Of a stretch of DNA of 64,000 bases, positions 13,319 through 23,381 are shown one piece after another; the stretch's first letter is position 1; each line of letters begins with the position of its first letter. The notes below the pieces were generated by a model that did not search any database, was not told the origin of the DNA, and saw only the letters and a list, made by a program, of their open reading frames with translations. Location of the stretch: positions 11,470,001-11,534,000 of the forward strand of contig CM114273.1 in the NCBI GenBank assembly GCA_050084515.1. The letters are read 5' to 3'. The position numbers and the translations under genes are program-made. This DNA is from Blasia pusilla (Eukaryota > Marchantiophyta > Marchantiopsida > Blasiales).

Positions 13319-13686
13319 TGTCATGACCATACGGATTATGTCGTAAAGTATAGTGTGCTAGTAGAGGCCATACCTTATGTAGGGCCGTAGTGTCTAGGTA
13401 GAGATGCGGTTTCATACATAGGGTTGGGGATTACTCAGTTGAGGGTGACTTTTCCAATAGGGCCCGCTCTTAGGTTGGAGGATATAGTGTGGAGTGCACT
13501 CAAAGAACAGTTAGTTCTTTGAGTTGAGCCTGATGCGTTGGGAGTTAGCCTTGGTAGTGAGTAGAGCTCTTGGCTATGGTGGTTCCCGCAAGCTTCAACC
13601 TAGATTCTCCCATTGTGGAGTGGGTTTGGCTCAATTGTATGTGATTCTATACGTGTTTTATGACAGTAGGTCTTTCATGGATTTCA
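13319..13686 (+). repeat. E2 terminal repeat A1
   Basis: This segment matches A2 of E3 (37717-38072) from TGTCATGAC to GGATTTCA. In E2 it is followed by leader, whereas in E3 the same end point is followed by the B repeat. That difference defines the 3' border of A. No tRNA primer-binding site beginning TGG abuts it. Confidence 0.8.
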
Positions 13687-15183
13687 CTCCAAGAACTGGA
13701 GTAGATCGATTGTAGCTTCGATTGTGGATCAATAGGATCTGGTTAGGGCTAATTGTGTACTCAGCCGTGGATATTTGTGGCTTGTGGCCTATGTTGGAGG
13801 TGTGAATCTGGTGCGTGGTTTGCCGGGAAAGAAGCATCTTGCTGAGAGCTTTCCAATGCGCTTTAGATCGCCGAATTTTGTTAAGGGAGTTGGTAGTTAT
13901 CAAGGATTGAAGAGTATGGTTCGTGTTCGACGATTTTCTGATGTGGAGAGCTTGGAGTGCGGAAGCTCTGTTGAAGTTCATCCAGATCGGGTGAGAGATT
14001 CCTGTTGCTACCTGTATTGTGATCTCATGTGAAGCTATCTGCTTGAGTGTGTGGAGCGTTGCGGATTTCTGTGTGCATGAATCTGGGTGGAAGCGCTATC
14101 GGATTTGTGATTCTGGAGGTGTATGGACAGCAAGTTTGTCTGATTTTTAGCTCGGATTACTGAGCTCGATTGTAGCTGATTTTTTGTGGAGAGATAGCTA
14201 TGGTGGCCCATTGAATTTTGGTTGAAACAGATTCAATTTTGAATGAGGATTTTTGGAGTAATTGCTGATCAAAATTTTGCAGACTAGCTCAAGGTTTGAC
14301 AGCAGATCGGAGGGGCTTGTTGGTTGGTGATTCGTCCATTGTTGGAGACGCCTATCCCGTTGGGGGCGCCCTGGTTGGGCCTCTCTACATAGCAAAGCGT
14401 GGCGAATGGGGCATGTCTCGGCGTTTTGAGGCTTTGAGGCAACTTGTGGTAGCTCGGGGGGAGTGGGCGTGAGAGGCGGAGTAAGGAGCAAGGAGCAAGC
14501 AAGCAAGCAAGCACGCCCAAGCTGCTTGCTTGGGCGTGAGGCAGTTTTTGCAGGATTTGTGAGTTGAGTGTTGCATAACTGGTCACCCATCATTGGGCTA
14601 TTCTACCTGGAAGATGCTTAACTGTTGAGTTCTTAACTATGCCAGTGTACACACTAGTGTAGCTCATTTGGTGCTATTCGGAGATGTGTTAGGCGCTTTA
14701 TGCATCTCGAGTTTTCGATTGATGGACCTCTAGCGCATAGTATGGTGTAGCCTCTCGATGCAAGTGATATTTTCAGGTGCTGCTAGTGCGACTAGCACGT
14801 CATCGACCCGCGGCGGAGTAGCTATTGCGTTAGAATTGTGTGGTGAGTTCTGTGGATTCAGGGGGCGCCACGTTTGGTGGATTGTGTTCCTTGATTTCCA
14901 TTTGCGATTGGAGGGTTTTCGTTGGACTTCTTGTGTTTGGATCCTCTCCATCATTGCTTCTTGCTTGCGCGCCCATTGTTAGGGTTGACGCTGATTCCAG
15001 AGTAGTTTTACTCGTGTGTGCTACCGGTAGCGAGGCTGGAGTGATGACCAGTAGACCATGGGAGGCTTCTTGTGGTGATGACAAGTTAGGTTTCCTACAC
15101 CCATAGCTAGTAGAGCTAGAATAGTACAGCGACATCGACGTCACTTGGTTACTTAGTGGTGGTGATTTGGTGGTGGTGCGGCA
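13687..15183 (+). other. 5' leader of E2
   Basis: Non-coding leader almost collinear with 29090-30636 of E3. It includes a GCAA-rich run with an inverted pair (cacgcccaag / cttgggcgtg) near 14511-14540. Open frames on the opposite strand here, such as 14198-14593, are chance. Confidence 0.7.
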
Positions 15184-17231
15184 TTGGCGTTGGTCATCAC
15201 GGAGCTGTTTGGTGGTCTGGTTGGGGACCGTGGTGCAGACAGTGGTGGTTTTACACGGAGTGGATTGAGGTATTGGCTACCTTTTCCATTTCCGACGGTT
15301 GATGAAGAGGAGGACGAGGGTGTTCCAAACACCGAGTCTTCTACGTTTTTATCGAGTGTTGCAGCTCCATTGATTTGGGATATGGACGGGATATATGGGG
15401 CCATGAAGGGCCCACGACGATACTCGGGTGCAATGGGCACCATTGAGTTGGAGGACTTCATTCAGGAGTTTGATACATGGTGTGATATGCAGATGTTGCG
15501 GAACGCCACGTTGTTTACACCCTTCTTGGCTTGGAAGGGGTTGTTTCAGCACTTGGAGGGACCACCCATGGACGATTACCATGAGTTTAGGAAGGACTAT
15601 GTTGCTGAGATTGAGGCGTGGAGATAATATTGGTCTCCAGGCTATGTATCTATCACCCATGGTGGTATTGGTAGTAGTGCTCCTACTATGCCAGCCAACC
15701 CGACGTTTAGTGGTACGAGTACGAGCCGGAGTGGGGGTAGCACTGGAGGTACCCATGTAGGTACCAGTGGGGGTACTAGTAAGGTACTAGTGCCCCACCA
15801 TTGTTCAGCCCGGTTGCAAAGTTCTTCAAGAGGTTGAAGAAGAACTATCAAGGAGTGAAGACAGAGAAGTTGAGGAGTCTTCAGGAATTTGAGCAAAAGA
15901 CTGGTGAGAGTCTTCGTGAGGCATACACTCGTATGCGATGTGACTAAGGCTCAGGCAGTCCACTTTTGGTATGGGATCTTGGACAGAGAGTTGCACCGCA
16001 GGGTACGTGATGCTACTCTTATGAGTGATGATTCACCCACATTGACCCATGTGTTTGCTCTATCTTTGAAGATTGAACTTAACATGGTGGAGGAGAGAGT
16101 GGTGACATCCGCATTCAGTAGGGATATAACTACTACTTCTTGTGTTCAGCAGTCCACCTCATAATCTCGTAGTAGTGGTGGTGGTAGTAGTAGTGGGAGT
16201 CGTGGGGGATACACACGACCTCAATCAGGTCCTAGAGGGATACTTGCGCAGAGACCATTGCCTTCATTTGCTGCCCCGCAGGAAGGACAATCATGTTGGA
16301 CATGTGGAGGTGATCATGTTAGGAGATTTTGTCCCCAAGAGGATGGGAGACAGACTTTGGAGGATGGGCCTCAGTTGGCCCCAACTCAGTGTGATCATTG
16401 CGGGAGACCAGGTCATTCTCGAGAGCGTTGCTTTGATCTTCATCCTGAGTTGAGATCAGGCCGCGGCCGTGGTGGAGTAGCTCCGAGAGGCCGAGGTGGT
16501 AGGGGTGGTAGAGGTGGACCAGTGGTTGGAGAGCCTACGGTGGCTACCCCTACCACTACTGACAGAGTCGACTATGGTGCCGAGATTGAGCACTTGGAGC
16601 AGAAGTTGGCTACTATGGCTGGTATCCAGCATAGAGCAGGTTCGGGAGCAGGGGCTTCCACCTCTTATGGAGGGGATGATCTCTCTTATATGGCGAGTGC
16701 AGCACAGGTTGAGGCATCAGTTGCAATTACGAGAGGAACCACTCGAGCGTCAGAGCCACGTGGTGCTACTGTGGAGTTGGACCCACAGAGGGGTGAGGCT
16801 GGGAGGCAAGCTAGGCTTCTCCAATCATTCTTGTTATCTGAGGTACTTAGGACTCCATCCATGGTTCCTACACAGCCTATTGAGCCTACAGTGGGGATTG
16901 AGGCATCTACATCACGTGTAATAGACACGGATGCAGCATCCAGTGCAATATTTTGGATGGCAACTTCAGTGTTGGGATCCCCATTGTTTTCGGCCACGGA
17001 GCTTATGGCTTTAGGAGTTGACTTAGCTCCTGTATTTCAACTAGCAGCCACGTTGTGTGAACGTGGGGGTGTTACTGCTACATGTGCTGAGGTGTATGAG
17101 GGTGTTGCTGTGGAGAGACCCTCTATGTCAAGTATAGCATTGAGTACCAGTGCTACTTGCCAGGCAGCAGCGGCAAAGATGGATGCATTACCAGCCCGGC
17201 CAGCCATTGATCGTGAGAGGCTTACACCTGG
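15184..17231 (+). pseudogene. Gag of E2
   Basis: The first block (15184-15627) has the Gag signature TIELEDFIQEFDTWCD and PPMDDYHEFRKDY, and ends in TAA at 15625 where E3 has CAA. After a gap and frameshift, the later block (to 17231) has two zinc knuckles at 16294-16431, C-x2-C-x3-H-x4-C and C-x2-C-x4-H-x4-C. An RG/RGG-rich box follows (about 16453-16521), then a helical segment and a conserved C-terminal part with LMALGVDLAPVFQLAATLC. Knuckles plus RGG box indicate binding of element RNA. Strong frameshifts near 15780 and 15940 make it non-functional. Confidence 0.8.
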
Positions 17232-17281
17232 TGTATGTATGTTGGACAACCGGAGTAAGATTCCGATTGGTGAGTCCTACA

Positions 17282-17640
17282 GGACAAGTGTATAGACCAG
17301 ATAGAGTCTTGTTAGACTTTGGTGCCCAACCTTTGATGTTGGGAAAGGCGACATGTATTGGTTTGGGTATTCGGAGGTCAGAGCTTGAGCCTTGCCCATT
17401 CCAGATTCAAACATCAATTGGAGGAGCCAATGACAGATCTCAATTCATGACACGGGAGAAGTTGTCTGTATAGTTGAGACAAGATCATGCGACTGATAGC
17501 TCCCAATTGGGAGTACCTGCAGTGGTCACATCAGCCAAGGCGTATGATGTACTAGTTGGAGGAGTAGTATCGTACCCGATGGGTTTTCAGATGGACTACT
17601 GGACTGAGAAAGCGTCTTATAGACCTAGTTGGTAGTCCGG
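17282..17640 (+). pseudogene. Retropepsin-like protease of E2
   Basis: The active-site loop reads LLDFGA (17309-17326), where the expected D-S/T-G has phenylalanine in the middle; a C-to-T change in a serine codon explains it. The flap and C-terminal part include IGLGI and AYDVLVGGVVSYPMGF. A TAG interrupts the frame after REKLSV. The enzyme would cleave the Gag-Pol polyprotein. Position between Gag and the linker matches E4. Confidence 0.65.
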
Positions 17641-18024
17641 GGATGGACGTATGAGCCAGGTTCTTGTGAGATTTATTTATGGGGTTCGATTAGGAGGGTC
17701 TTCCCCAATAGTGTTATCATCTGTGGCTCGTTTTTGTGGAGTAGTTACTTGGCCAGAAGACTTTTTGGAGGGTAACCTTTCTACTATGGATTCTATTGTG
17801 CATGAGGAGGTAGAGGAGGTCCCTAGTTTTGTAGAAGTGGTATCCTCATCATTGGATGTGCCACTTTGGAGTTCTGGCGGTGCACTACGGCAGGAGGCTG
17901 ATCGCCTAGTGCAAGAGGCTTGGTGTGAGGCTGTTATACCTCACGAGGAAGAGGAGGCCCCACAGCGGACTCCTACTTCTGGTCCAGTTGGGTTATCCCC
18001 TTTGGATACTACATCCATTGTATG
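17641..18024 (+). pseudogene. Conserved linker between protease and methyltransferase (E2)
   Basis: About 125 residues, shared with E4 (50590-51010) and E1 (12490-12747). Recurrent features are a SGDGR entry, a WP.D.LEGN/H block, an acidic region and an LW...L...A...AW helix. I do not recognise the domain. In E2 it reads in the same frame as the following methyltransferase, separated by a TGA at 18023-18025 where E4 has TGG. It may be an N-terminal extension of the methyltransferase. Confidence 0.6.
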
Positions 18025-18980
18025 ACAGTATCCGTTGGAGGGCATTTGTGTGTTAGATCTCTTTGGTGGGATTAACATTGGTTTGGCTGCAGTATTGCAG
18101 GTCGGTATTCCTGTCCCATTGTTACGTGTATGTAGAGCGAGATGAAAGGGCCCAGAGAGTCTCATCCCGACATATTGGTCAGTTGATGCGGAGATATCCT
18201 GAGTTGTTTCCACCATCAGCTATTCGTGGGTACCAGCATGCTTTTACGTCACACATTGCATTGTTGGGGGCGTAGGACCTTGAGAGGGTTGGTCCTGTGG
18301 ATTTGGTGATTGTTGGATGGTCATGTCAGGGTCATACACGTGCTGGTCGTGGTGAGGGATTACACGACCCTAGGTCTTGATTTTTTTGGGAGATGTTACA
18401 GGTGTTACGACATCTTCAGGTTCATCAGGCATGTGCTCCAGCTTACATTCTGGAGAATGTTCCATTGTTGGGTGACACTCGGACCCGGATGATGGCGAAT
18501 GTTCATGAGGTGCGGTCTTGGATTGGACCAGCGGTGTTGTTGGATGCAGCGCGAGTTGGCTCGCGTGCACATCATCCACGCTTGTGGTGGAAAAACTTGT
18601 TGCCTAGGGAGGTTATAAGTCGAGCATATGATGCAGTGTAGCGGGATCCTTGCCTTACAATGGATAGTATCTTGGATACTGGGCAACTTTCTCATGTGGT
18701 GAGGGTTATTGATCGATCATCCATGGCAATGGTGAACTGTGTGTGTCAGCCTAGGATGGCACTACCCACATTTGTGAGTTTTCCCTCGTCACATGCCTAC
18801 AAGGAAAGTGGTCTTGGGCTTGTATGGGATTCTCATGTGCGACAGTTGGCGGAGCCTAACGTTGATGAGAGAGAGCGTGCGATGGGATTTGCTACTGGTG
18901 TGACAACAATTGCTTCCATTTCTGAGGCTTCACGACGTCATGTGTTGGGTCAGGCCATGGACCTGAATTGTTTAACCTAG
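18025..18980 (+). pseudogene. DNMT3-type C5-cytosine DNA methyltransferase of E2
   Basis: Motifs run in canonical order: motif I VLDLFGGINIGLA (near 18050), motif II YVYVERDE, motif IV GWSCQG with the catalytic Cys at 18324-18326, motif VI YILENV, motif VIII HHPRLWWKN, a target-recognition region ending ERAMGF, and motif X RRHVLGQAMDLN. Order and spacing match animal-type DNMT3 rather than the rearranged plant DRM. The proline before the catalytic Cys is changed to serine (TCA for CCA). A frameshift follows motif I, and TAG (18273) and TGA (18378) replace CAG and CGA of E3. This copy is dead. Confidence 0.85.
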
Positions 18981-19243
18981 ATTTTGAGTCTTGGTATGAC
19001 CGAGCAACGTCGACTTCGGACTATGTCTGTGGGTCTTCCACCCCTTGTGATGAGTTTGATGGCTACCGGGACCGTAGAGGCATCGGCTGGGGGCGAAGAG
19101 AGTAATATTTTGCATCCTTGGAGTAAATGGGATGTAATGGCTGAGCATGTGGAGTTGGTTGCTCATGCTGGTGGAGGAATTATTTGCTCAGATGATGGTG
19201 TAGTTAAGGATGTACCATCTTGTGAGGGGTTGCGTAGTAGCCA

Positions 19244-19566
19244 ATGGCGTCGTCCTCTCCCTCTAGTGTGCCAGTGGAAGAGACTTGGGAGTCATTATTT
19301 GGGCCCAAGCTTACGGGAGGTGAGAAACGGCGCTTGACACAATCCCTACGTGCTTATAGGAATTGTTTTGCCTTTAGCATGAAGGAGTTGGGTGCTTTGG
19401 TTGGACCCAATATACAGATTGATTTGACTAGTGATATGCCAATCTTTCGTCGTCCCTACCAATATAGTGATATGGAGAGGGACGTGATTCAGAGTAGGAC
19501 GTTGGACTTTTTGGAGACGGGATTAGTGGAGTTGTCGCATGGAGAGTATGCATCAGCCACTGTCCT
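19244..19566 (+). pseudogene. N-terminal part of RT of E2
   Basis: The block contains KLTGGEKRRLTQSLRAY, the PIFRRPYQYSDMERD entry typical of Ty3/gypsy RT, and LVELSHGEYAS. Homology to E3 ends at 19566 before the first catalytic aspartate, so no RT activity is possible. Upstream (18984-19240) is a variable spacer joining methyltransferase to RT. Confidence 0.75.
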
Positions 19567-20149
19567 ACTAGAGATTGTCCTTGACCATGCAAGACAACAG
19601 TGCAACAGTTCAAATCTGAAGTCTGGAACTTGATGATTGAATGAAAAAGGACAAGACCACAACAATAAAAAAAAGAAGGGTCCCCATATCTCTCTAGTAA
19701 GAGATGACAATTCCCAATAATTGATGCAATGAGGGGTGTTCAAACTCAAACCTAAAAGGTAAACAGGAGAATTCCCAGTTATTGATGCAATGTAAGGGGG
19801 TTTTGAAATTCAAACCTAAAAGCCCTCCGCAACACCACTGGATTCTACCTTAAGGTTAAACCTGAAATGATTCCCAAGTTTAGGCTTCCCACATTACCAT
19901 CGATCCTATATCTCTGTGGACCGTTTAGGCTAACTGAATTCGTAAGAGGTTTACCTCTGGGACCTGGAACTGGTAATGACCCCCAGATTTGGCCCATGAT
20001 CTTTTCCCTAGAAGGTAACCCTGAAATGAAACCCAGATTTGGGCTAATTCATAAGAGGTTTTTGTTGGACTTCAGCTCCCGTTTGAACACCCCACACTGC
20101 ATCAATATATACACCCCACATGTTAATAATATGATAATGCATCCCCGAC
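19567..20149. repeat. Short direct and inverted repeats, no gene
   Basis: A segment containing 'ttgatgcaatg' and 'aaacctaaaag' occurs twice (from about 19706 and 19769) and again inverted near 20078-20112. A second pair with 'cctgaaatga' and 'taagaggtttt' occurs near 19860-19955 and 20015-20060. No coding frame is supported. Confidence 0.5.
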
Positions 20150-20665
20150 ATTGCCTCCTGTCTAGATTTTAGAAACTGCTGATCTTTTTATGGATAATCT
20201 TCCAAACTAGCTCACAGGGCTACTCACTCTGAGTGGATTAGAAACACTGCTGTTTGTCTTGTGCGGACCTTACAAATTTAGTTTAAAGAGCCACTGCTAG
20301 CTGTCTTCTTATCTTCCACAAGCAGTGGACAGGGACACTGCCTCCCAGCTGGATTTTAGAAACTGTTCATAATCTTATGAACTAGTTTACAGGGCTAATC
20401 TAGTTTAAAATTGCCACACTTCCCAGTTGAATTTGAAACGCTGCTAATTTGTCTTGTGGTAAATCTTACAAAACTGGTCTATAGGGCCACTTACTCACGG
20501 CAGGGTTTGAAATGCTGCCGATTTGTCTTGTGGTTAATCTGACAAAACTAGTTCCCGGAGACACTTGCGCTAGGCTGGATCTGGAACACTGTTGATCTTG
20601 TGACTACTCTGACAAATCTAGGATCCCAGGGTACTCACTCCCACCTGGATTTGGAACACTTATGA
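20150..20665. repeat. Degenerate minisatellite, six to seven units
   Basis: A unit of roughly 70-95 bases recurs with the order 'gctggattt..gaaac.ctg', 'ttgtcttgtgg', 'aatct.acaaa.cta' and 'cagggcc.actcactc'. Unit starts are near 20171, 20240, 20350, 20430, 20502, 20575 and 20641. Units are strongly diverged. Confidence 0.65.
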
Positions 20666-20712
20666 ATGTCTGTCAAGAAATGGACTTCAAATTAGACAAT
20701 TGTGGGAATGTG

Positions 20713-21150
20713 GCGGACTGTTCTAGTTTGGACAACAAACGGAGAGGGCCCAAGACGACAGCTATGGGCATTCCCACATGAACTCTCAGAATGTCCTGAT
20801 AGAGCCTTCCCACATGAACTGTCAACACCCATGTGATAAGACCTATAGTCTATTTCCTCCCATGTGCAGCGGATTGTTGTAGTTTTGGACAAGCAAAATT
20901 AGAGAACCCTAGACAACTATGAATGTTCCCACATGAACTCCGAGAATGTACAGAGAGACTTCCCACATGAACTGTCGACACCAATACAATAAGACCTCCT
21001 ATAGTTTATTTCCTCCCATCTGTGGCCGATTGTTCTAGTTTGAACAACAAAAATTAGAGAACCCAAGACAGCAACTCTGAATGTTCCCACATGAACTCTC
21101 AGACACCAATATGACAAGACATCACTAAGTCGATTTCCTCCCATAATTCA
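20713..21150. repeat. 156-bp tandem repeat, about 2.8 copies
   Basis: The landmark 'attgttctagtttg' (with variants) starts a unit at 20713, 20869 and 21025, exactly 156 bases apart. Each unit also contains two 'cccacatgaact' boxes and a 'gatttcctcccat'-type end. No coding content is supported. Confidence 0.8.
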
Positions 21151-22286
21151 AGCGAGGATGGACAGTGAGGAAAAGAGATCAGGGGAGAGTTTGGAGGTTC
21201 AAACTCAGAACCTAGCATCTTGTAAAATTTTTTTTCATGGCAAGCCTTGATGCGCAGAGCCTTCACCTCTCCACCAGAGTTAGAGCAAGAAAAGGTAAAG
21301 TCAGTCACACAAAGCTCTCAAATATGTGGTCACAAATGTCAGACAATAACATTTGGCAGAGGTGGGACACTCGTACCTCAGTGACTACACTTCTCCCCAA
21401 GCATGACAACTCTTCTTGTAGAAAGGGCCTATATTTCCATACTATCCCATCCAATGGTTCCTTCATTAAACCATAAACTTCCTCCACTTGCTAGATCTGG
21501 AATGTCCTCATTGAACCTGGCACATCCATACCGAGGCCATAAATAAACAGAAATCAGACTCTTTATTGGCAAAGCTGTCCCGATGAACAGGGACATCTCA
21601 GGTAGGTTGCATAAAAAGTGAGCGAACGATCTTCAGACGTTCTACTTCCGGGGCTCTGACACATCCTTTCCTCAAGACCCAATGTAGGAACTATGTTTCT
21701 TGTTCCGTCCTATTTGTCAGGAAATTCTGTTGTTGGAATTTTCGTTCTCCATCTATGAGGGACTGGGAGGTTTCGGTGAGCTACAGGCTCTCCAGGACCA
21801 TGCTAATGACGTTTGAGTTCAACTAGTCAAATTCATGTCCCGCCTCGCGACTCTCTAGTCCAATTAATTTCTGAAACTCCATGAAGCTTGGTGCCAATAC
21901 CATTCGAGATGACAGAATGTAGACAGAGCAAGAATGATTATCGGGCCAAGGTCTTTGAAGGTCCCAACTTCCACCAAGAGACATACCGCTATCCAGTAGA
22001 GATCAAGGGTAATCTGGAACTCAGCGAGCCAAAACAGCAAGGAAAATCATGCGGAGTAGGAATTGGTTACTGACAGCTACACATATTCTGAAAATTGATG
22101 AGAACAGAAAGGGACAAGAAGTCTGAGAATTGGGTCTCTGCTCCAACATGATCCAAACTTGCTCTCAAAAGCAAGTCATCAGCTTCAGGGTGGAACTCTG
22201 ACTACAAAGTACACCTTGAGAAAACACATCAGATTTGATACAACGGGAAATCTCTTGTCGACCTCTTAGCCGATTTGTTTCCCAAG
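21151..22286. other. Region downstream of the cap methyltransferase gene
   Basis: No supported gene or repeat. The last few hundred bases probably hold the 3' untranslated region of the minus-strand gene that ends at 22287. No poly(A)-derived tract is seen there. Confidence 0.4.
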
Positions 22287-23381
22287 CTATTGGACGAAGA
22301 GCACGTCTTCAGGTTCAATCCGTCGAAATGATCCTCTTTGAGGTACAGCCTTTTGCCGAATTTTGGGTGTCCCTTTCTTACGGAAAACAAATACAAGATA
22401 CACGTAGGCAGCTTCCCATTCATCATCAGAGATATGATTTCCATTTTGCCCATCTCCAAGAGCTCCAAGTTTACGCATCAGATCTCCGAATTCAAGCCGT
22501 TGAATGTACGCATTCACAAATTCATGGAAGTTTTGCTTCATCACTAACTCAAGTCCATACTCCTCTGCGAGTGCCACAAACTTAGAAAATGGAACAAGCC
22601 ACTCAGGGCAATCAACAGCATCCTCGAGATGAAAATCATACTGAATCCCAAAGGGTGAACAGACAAACTTCTTCTCGTGATAGTTCTCTCCAAATTTTAT
22701 TTGATATACGCTGTTCCCGAATTCCAGTCCATCAGCTTCCCGCAACTTTCGAACAATGACGTTCGCATCGGGCATGGTGCCAATGAACATTCCTCCAGGT
22801 ACTAGCATCGTTGTCACATTGTGCAAGGCTTGACGAGCGCGATCCTCGGTTGACCAAGAGTAGTGCAACCCGAATTGACAGCTGCAGACATCGAAAGATG
22901 GGACGTCTTTCAGGGCCTCGTCGAGAGACACCTCGAAACAGTCCGCACACACCAGGCGAGCTGGAAACGAGAAATCCTTGCGCTTTTGTGCATGGTCAGT
23001 GTCCCCGTTATACCTGTTCCTTGCATCCTCTATCGATCCTTCCGCTATGTCCACACCCACGTAATAGCTTATCGTGGCCTTGTCCCATTTTATCAGGTCG
23101 CCTCCCTTACCACAACCCATGTCGAGGACGGCATCGCCTCTCTTGGCATACAAGTGTATCAAAACACTCTTGATCCAATTGTTGAGCTTCTTCAGGTTAA
23201 TTATTGGGCTAGCCTCGCGCTCCTCGCGTGTTTGATTGCTTCTGGCACTGTAATGCTCCGCTACTTGCCGTGCTAACAGCTTCGTCGTCTCGTCTGGTTC
23301 CTCGCTTGTCACTCGGGCTTTAGAAGCGGCTCCTCCTAGCGGGGAATCCTCCCGATCCCTCTTGTGGCCTTGCCTGCTCAT
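22287..23381 (-). CDS. mRNA cap guanine-N7 methyltransferase
   Basis: The enzyme transfers a methyl group from S-adenosylmethionine to N7 of the cap guanine of nuclear pre-mRNA. The 364-residue product starts at the first in-frame ATG (23379-23381); an upstream TAA lies in the 5' flank. Counted from this Met it shows a basic, disordered N-terminus, VADHYS-like QVAEHYSAR (40-48), KKLNNWIK (64-71), the SAM-binding motif VLDMGCGKGGDL (85-96), YYVGVDIAEGSIEDA (106-120), the cap-pocket block CQFGLHYSWS (168-177), and DCPEW and ALGDG near the C-terminus. Length is close to plant homologues (about 370). All motifs are intact and there is no stop or frameshift. The gene is uninterrupted by introns, unlike what is usual for this family in plants, so it may be an expressed retrocopy. 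It is the only intact host-type gene in the window. Confidence 0.93.
   Translation of the reverse strand: MSRQGHKRDREDSPLGGAASKARVTSEEPDETTKLLARQVAEHYSARSNQTREEREASPIINLKKLNNWIKSVLIHLYAKRGDAVLDMGCGKGGDLIKWDKATISYYVGVDIAEGSIEDARNRYNGDTDHAQKRKDFSFPARLVCADCFEVSLDEALKDVPSFDVCSCQFGLHYSWSTEDRARQALHNVTTMLVPGGMFIGTMPDANVIVRKLREADGLEFGNSVYQIKFGENYHEKKFVCSPFGIQYDFHLEDAVDCPEWLVPFSKFVALAEEYGLELVMKQNFHEFVNAYIQRLEFGDLMRKLGALGDGQNGNHISDDEWEAAYVYLVFVFRKKGTPKIRQKAVPQRGSFRRIEPEDVLFVQ

Larger units (their letters stand above)
13319..19566 (+). mobile_element. E2: subfamily-2 retrotransposon, 5' end to start of RT
   Basis: E2 begins TGTCATGAC at 13319 inside E1 and contains terminal repeat A1, a 1.5-kb leader, gag, protease, linker, methyltransferase and the first third of RT. 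Homology with E3 stops at about 19566, just after the HGEYAS block of RT, and unrelated sequence follows. RT core, integrase and 3' repeats are lost. Nucleotide similarity to E3 is high throughout, so the two are close relatives. Confidence 0.85.

Noticed and set aside
14198-14593. Minus-strand frames opposite the E2 leader
   Set aside because: They overlap in several frames, have no domain, and the region is non-coding leader on the element strand.
18025-18980. Plant DRM-type methyltransferase
   Set aside because: DRM has rearranged motifs (VI-X before I-IV); here the order is canonical I to X, as in DNMT3.
18984-19337. Programmed frameshift between methyltransferase and RT in E2
   Set aside because: In E4 the homologous spacer reads into RT in one frame, so the frame change in E2 and E3 is explained by small indels.
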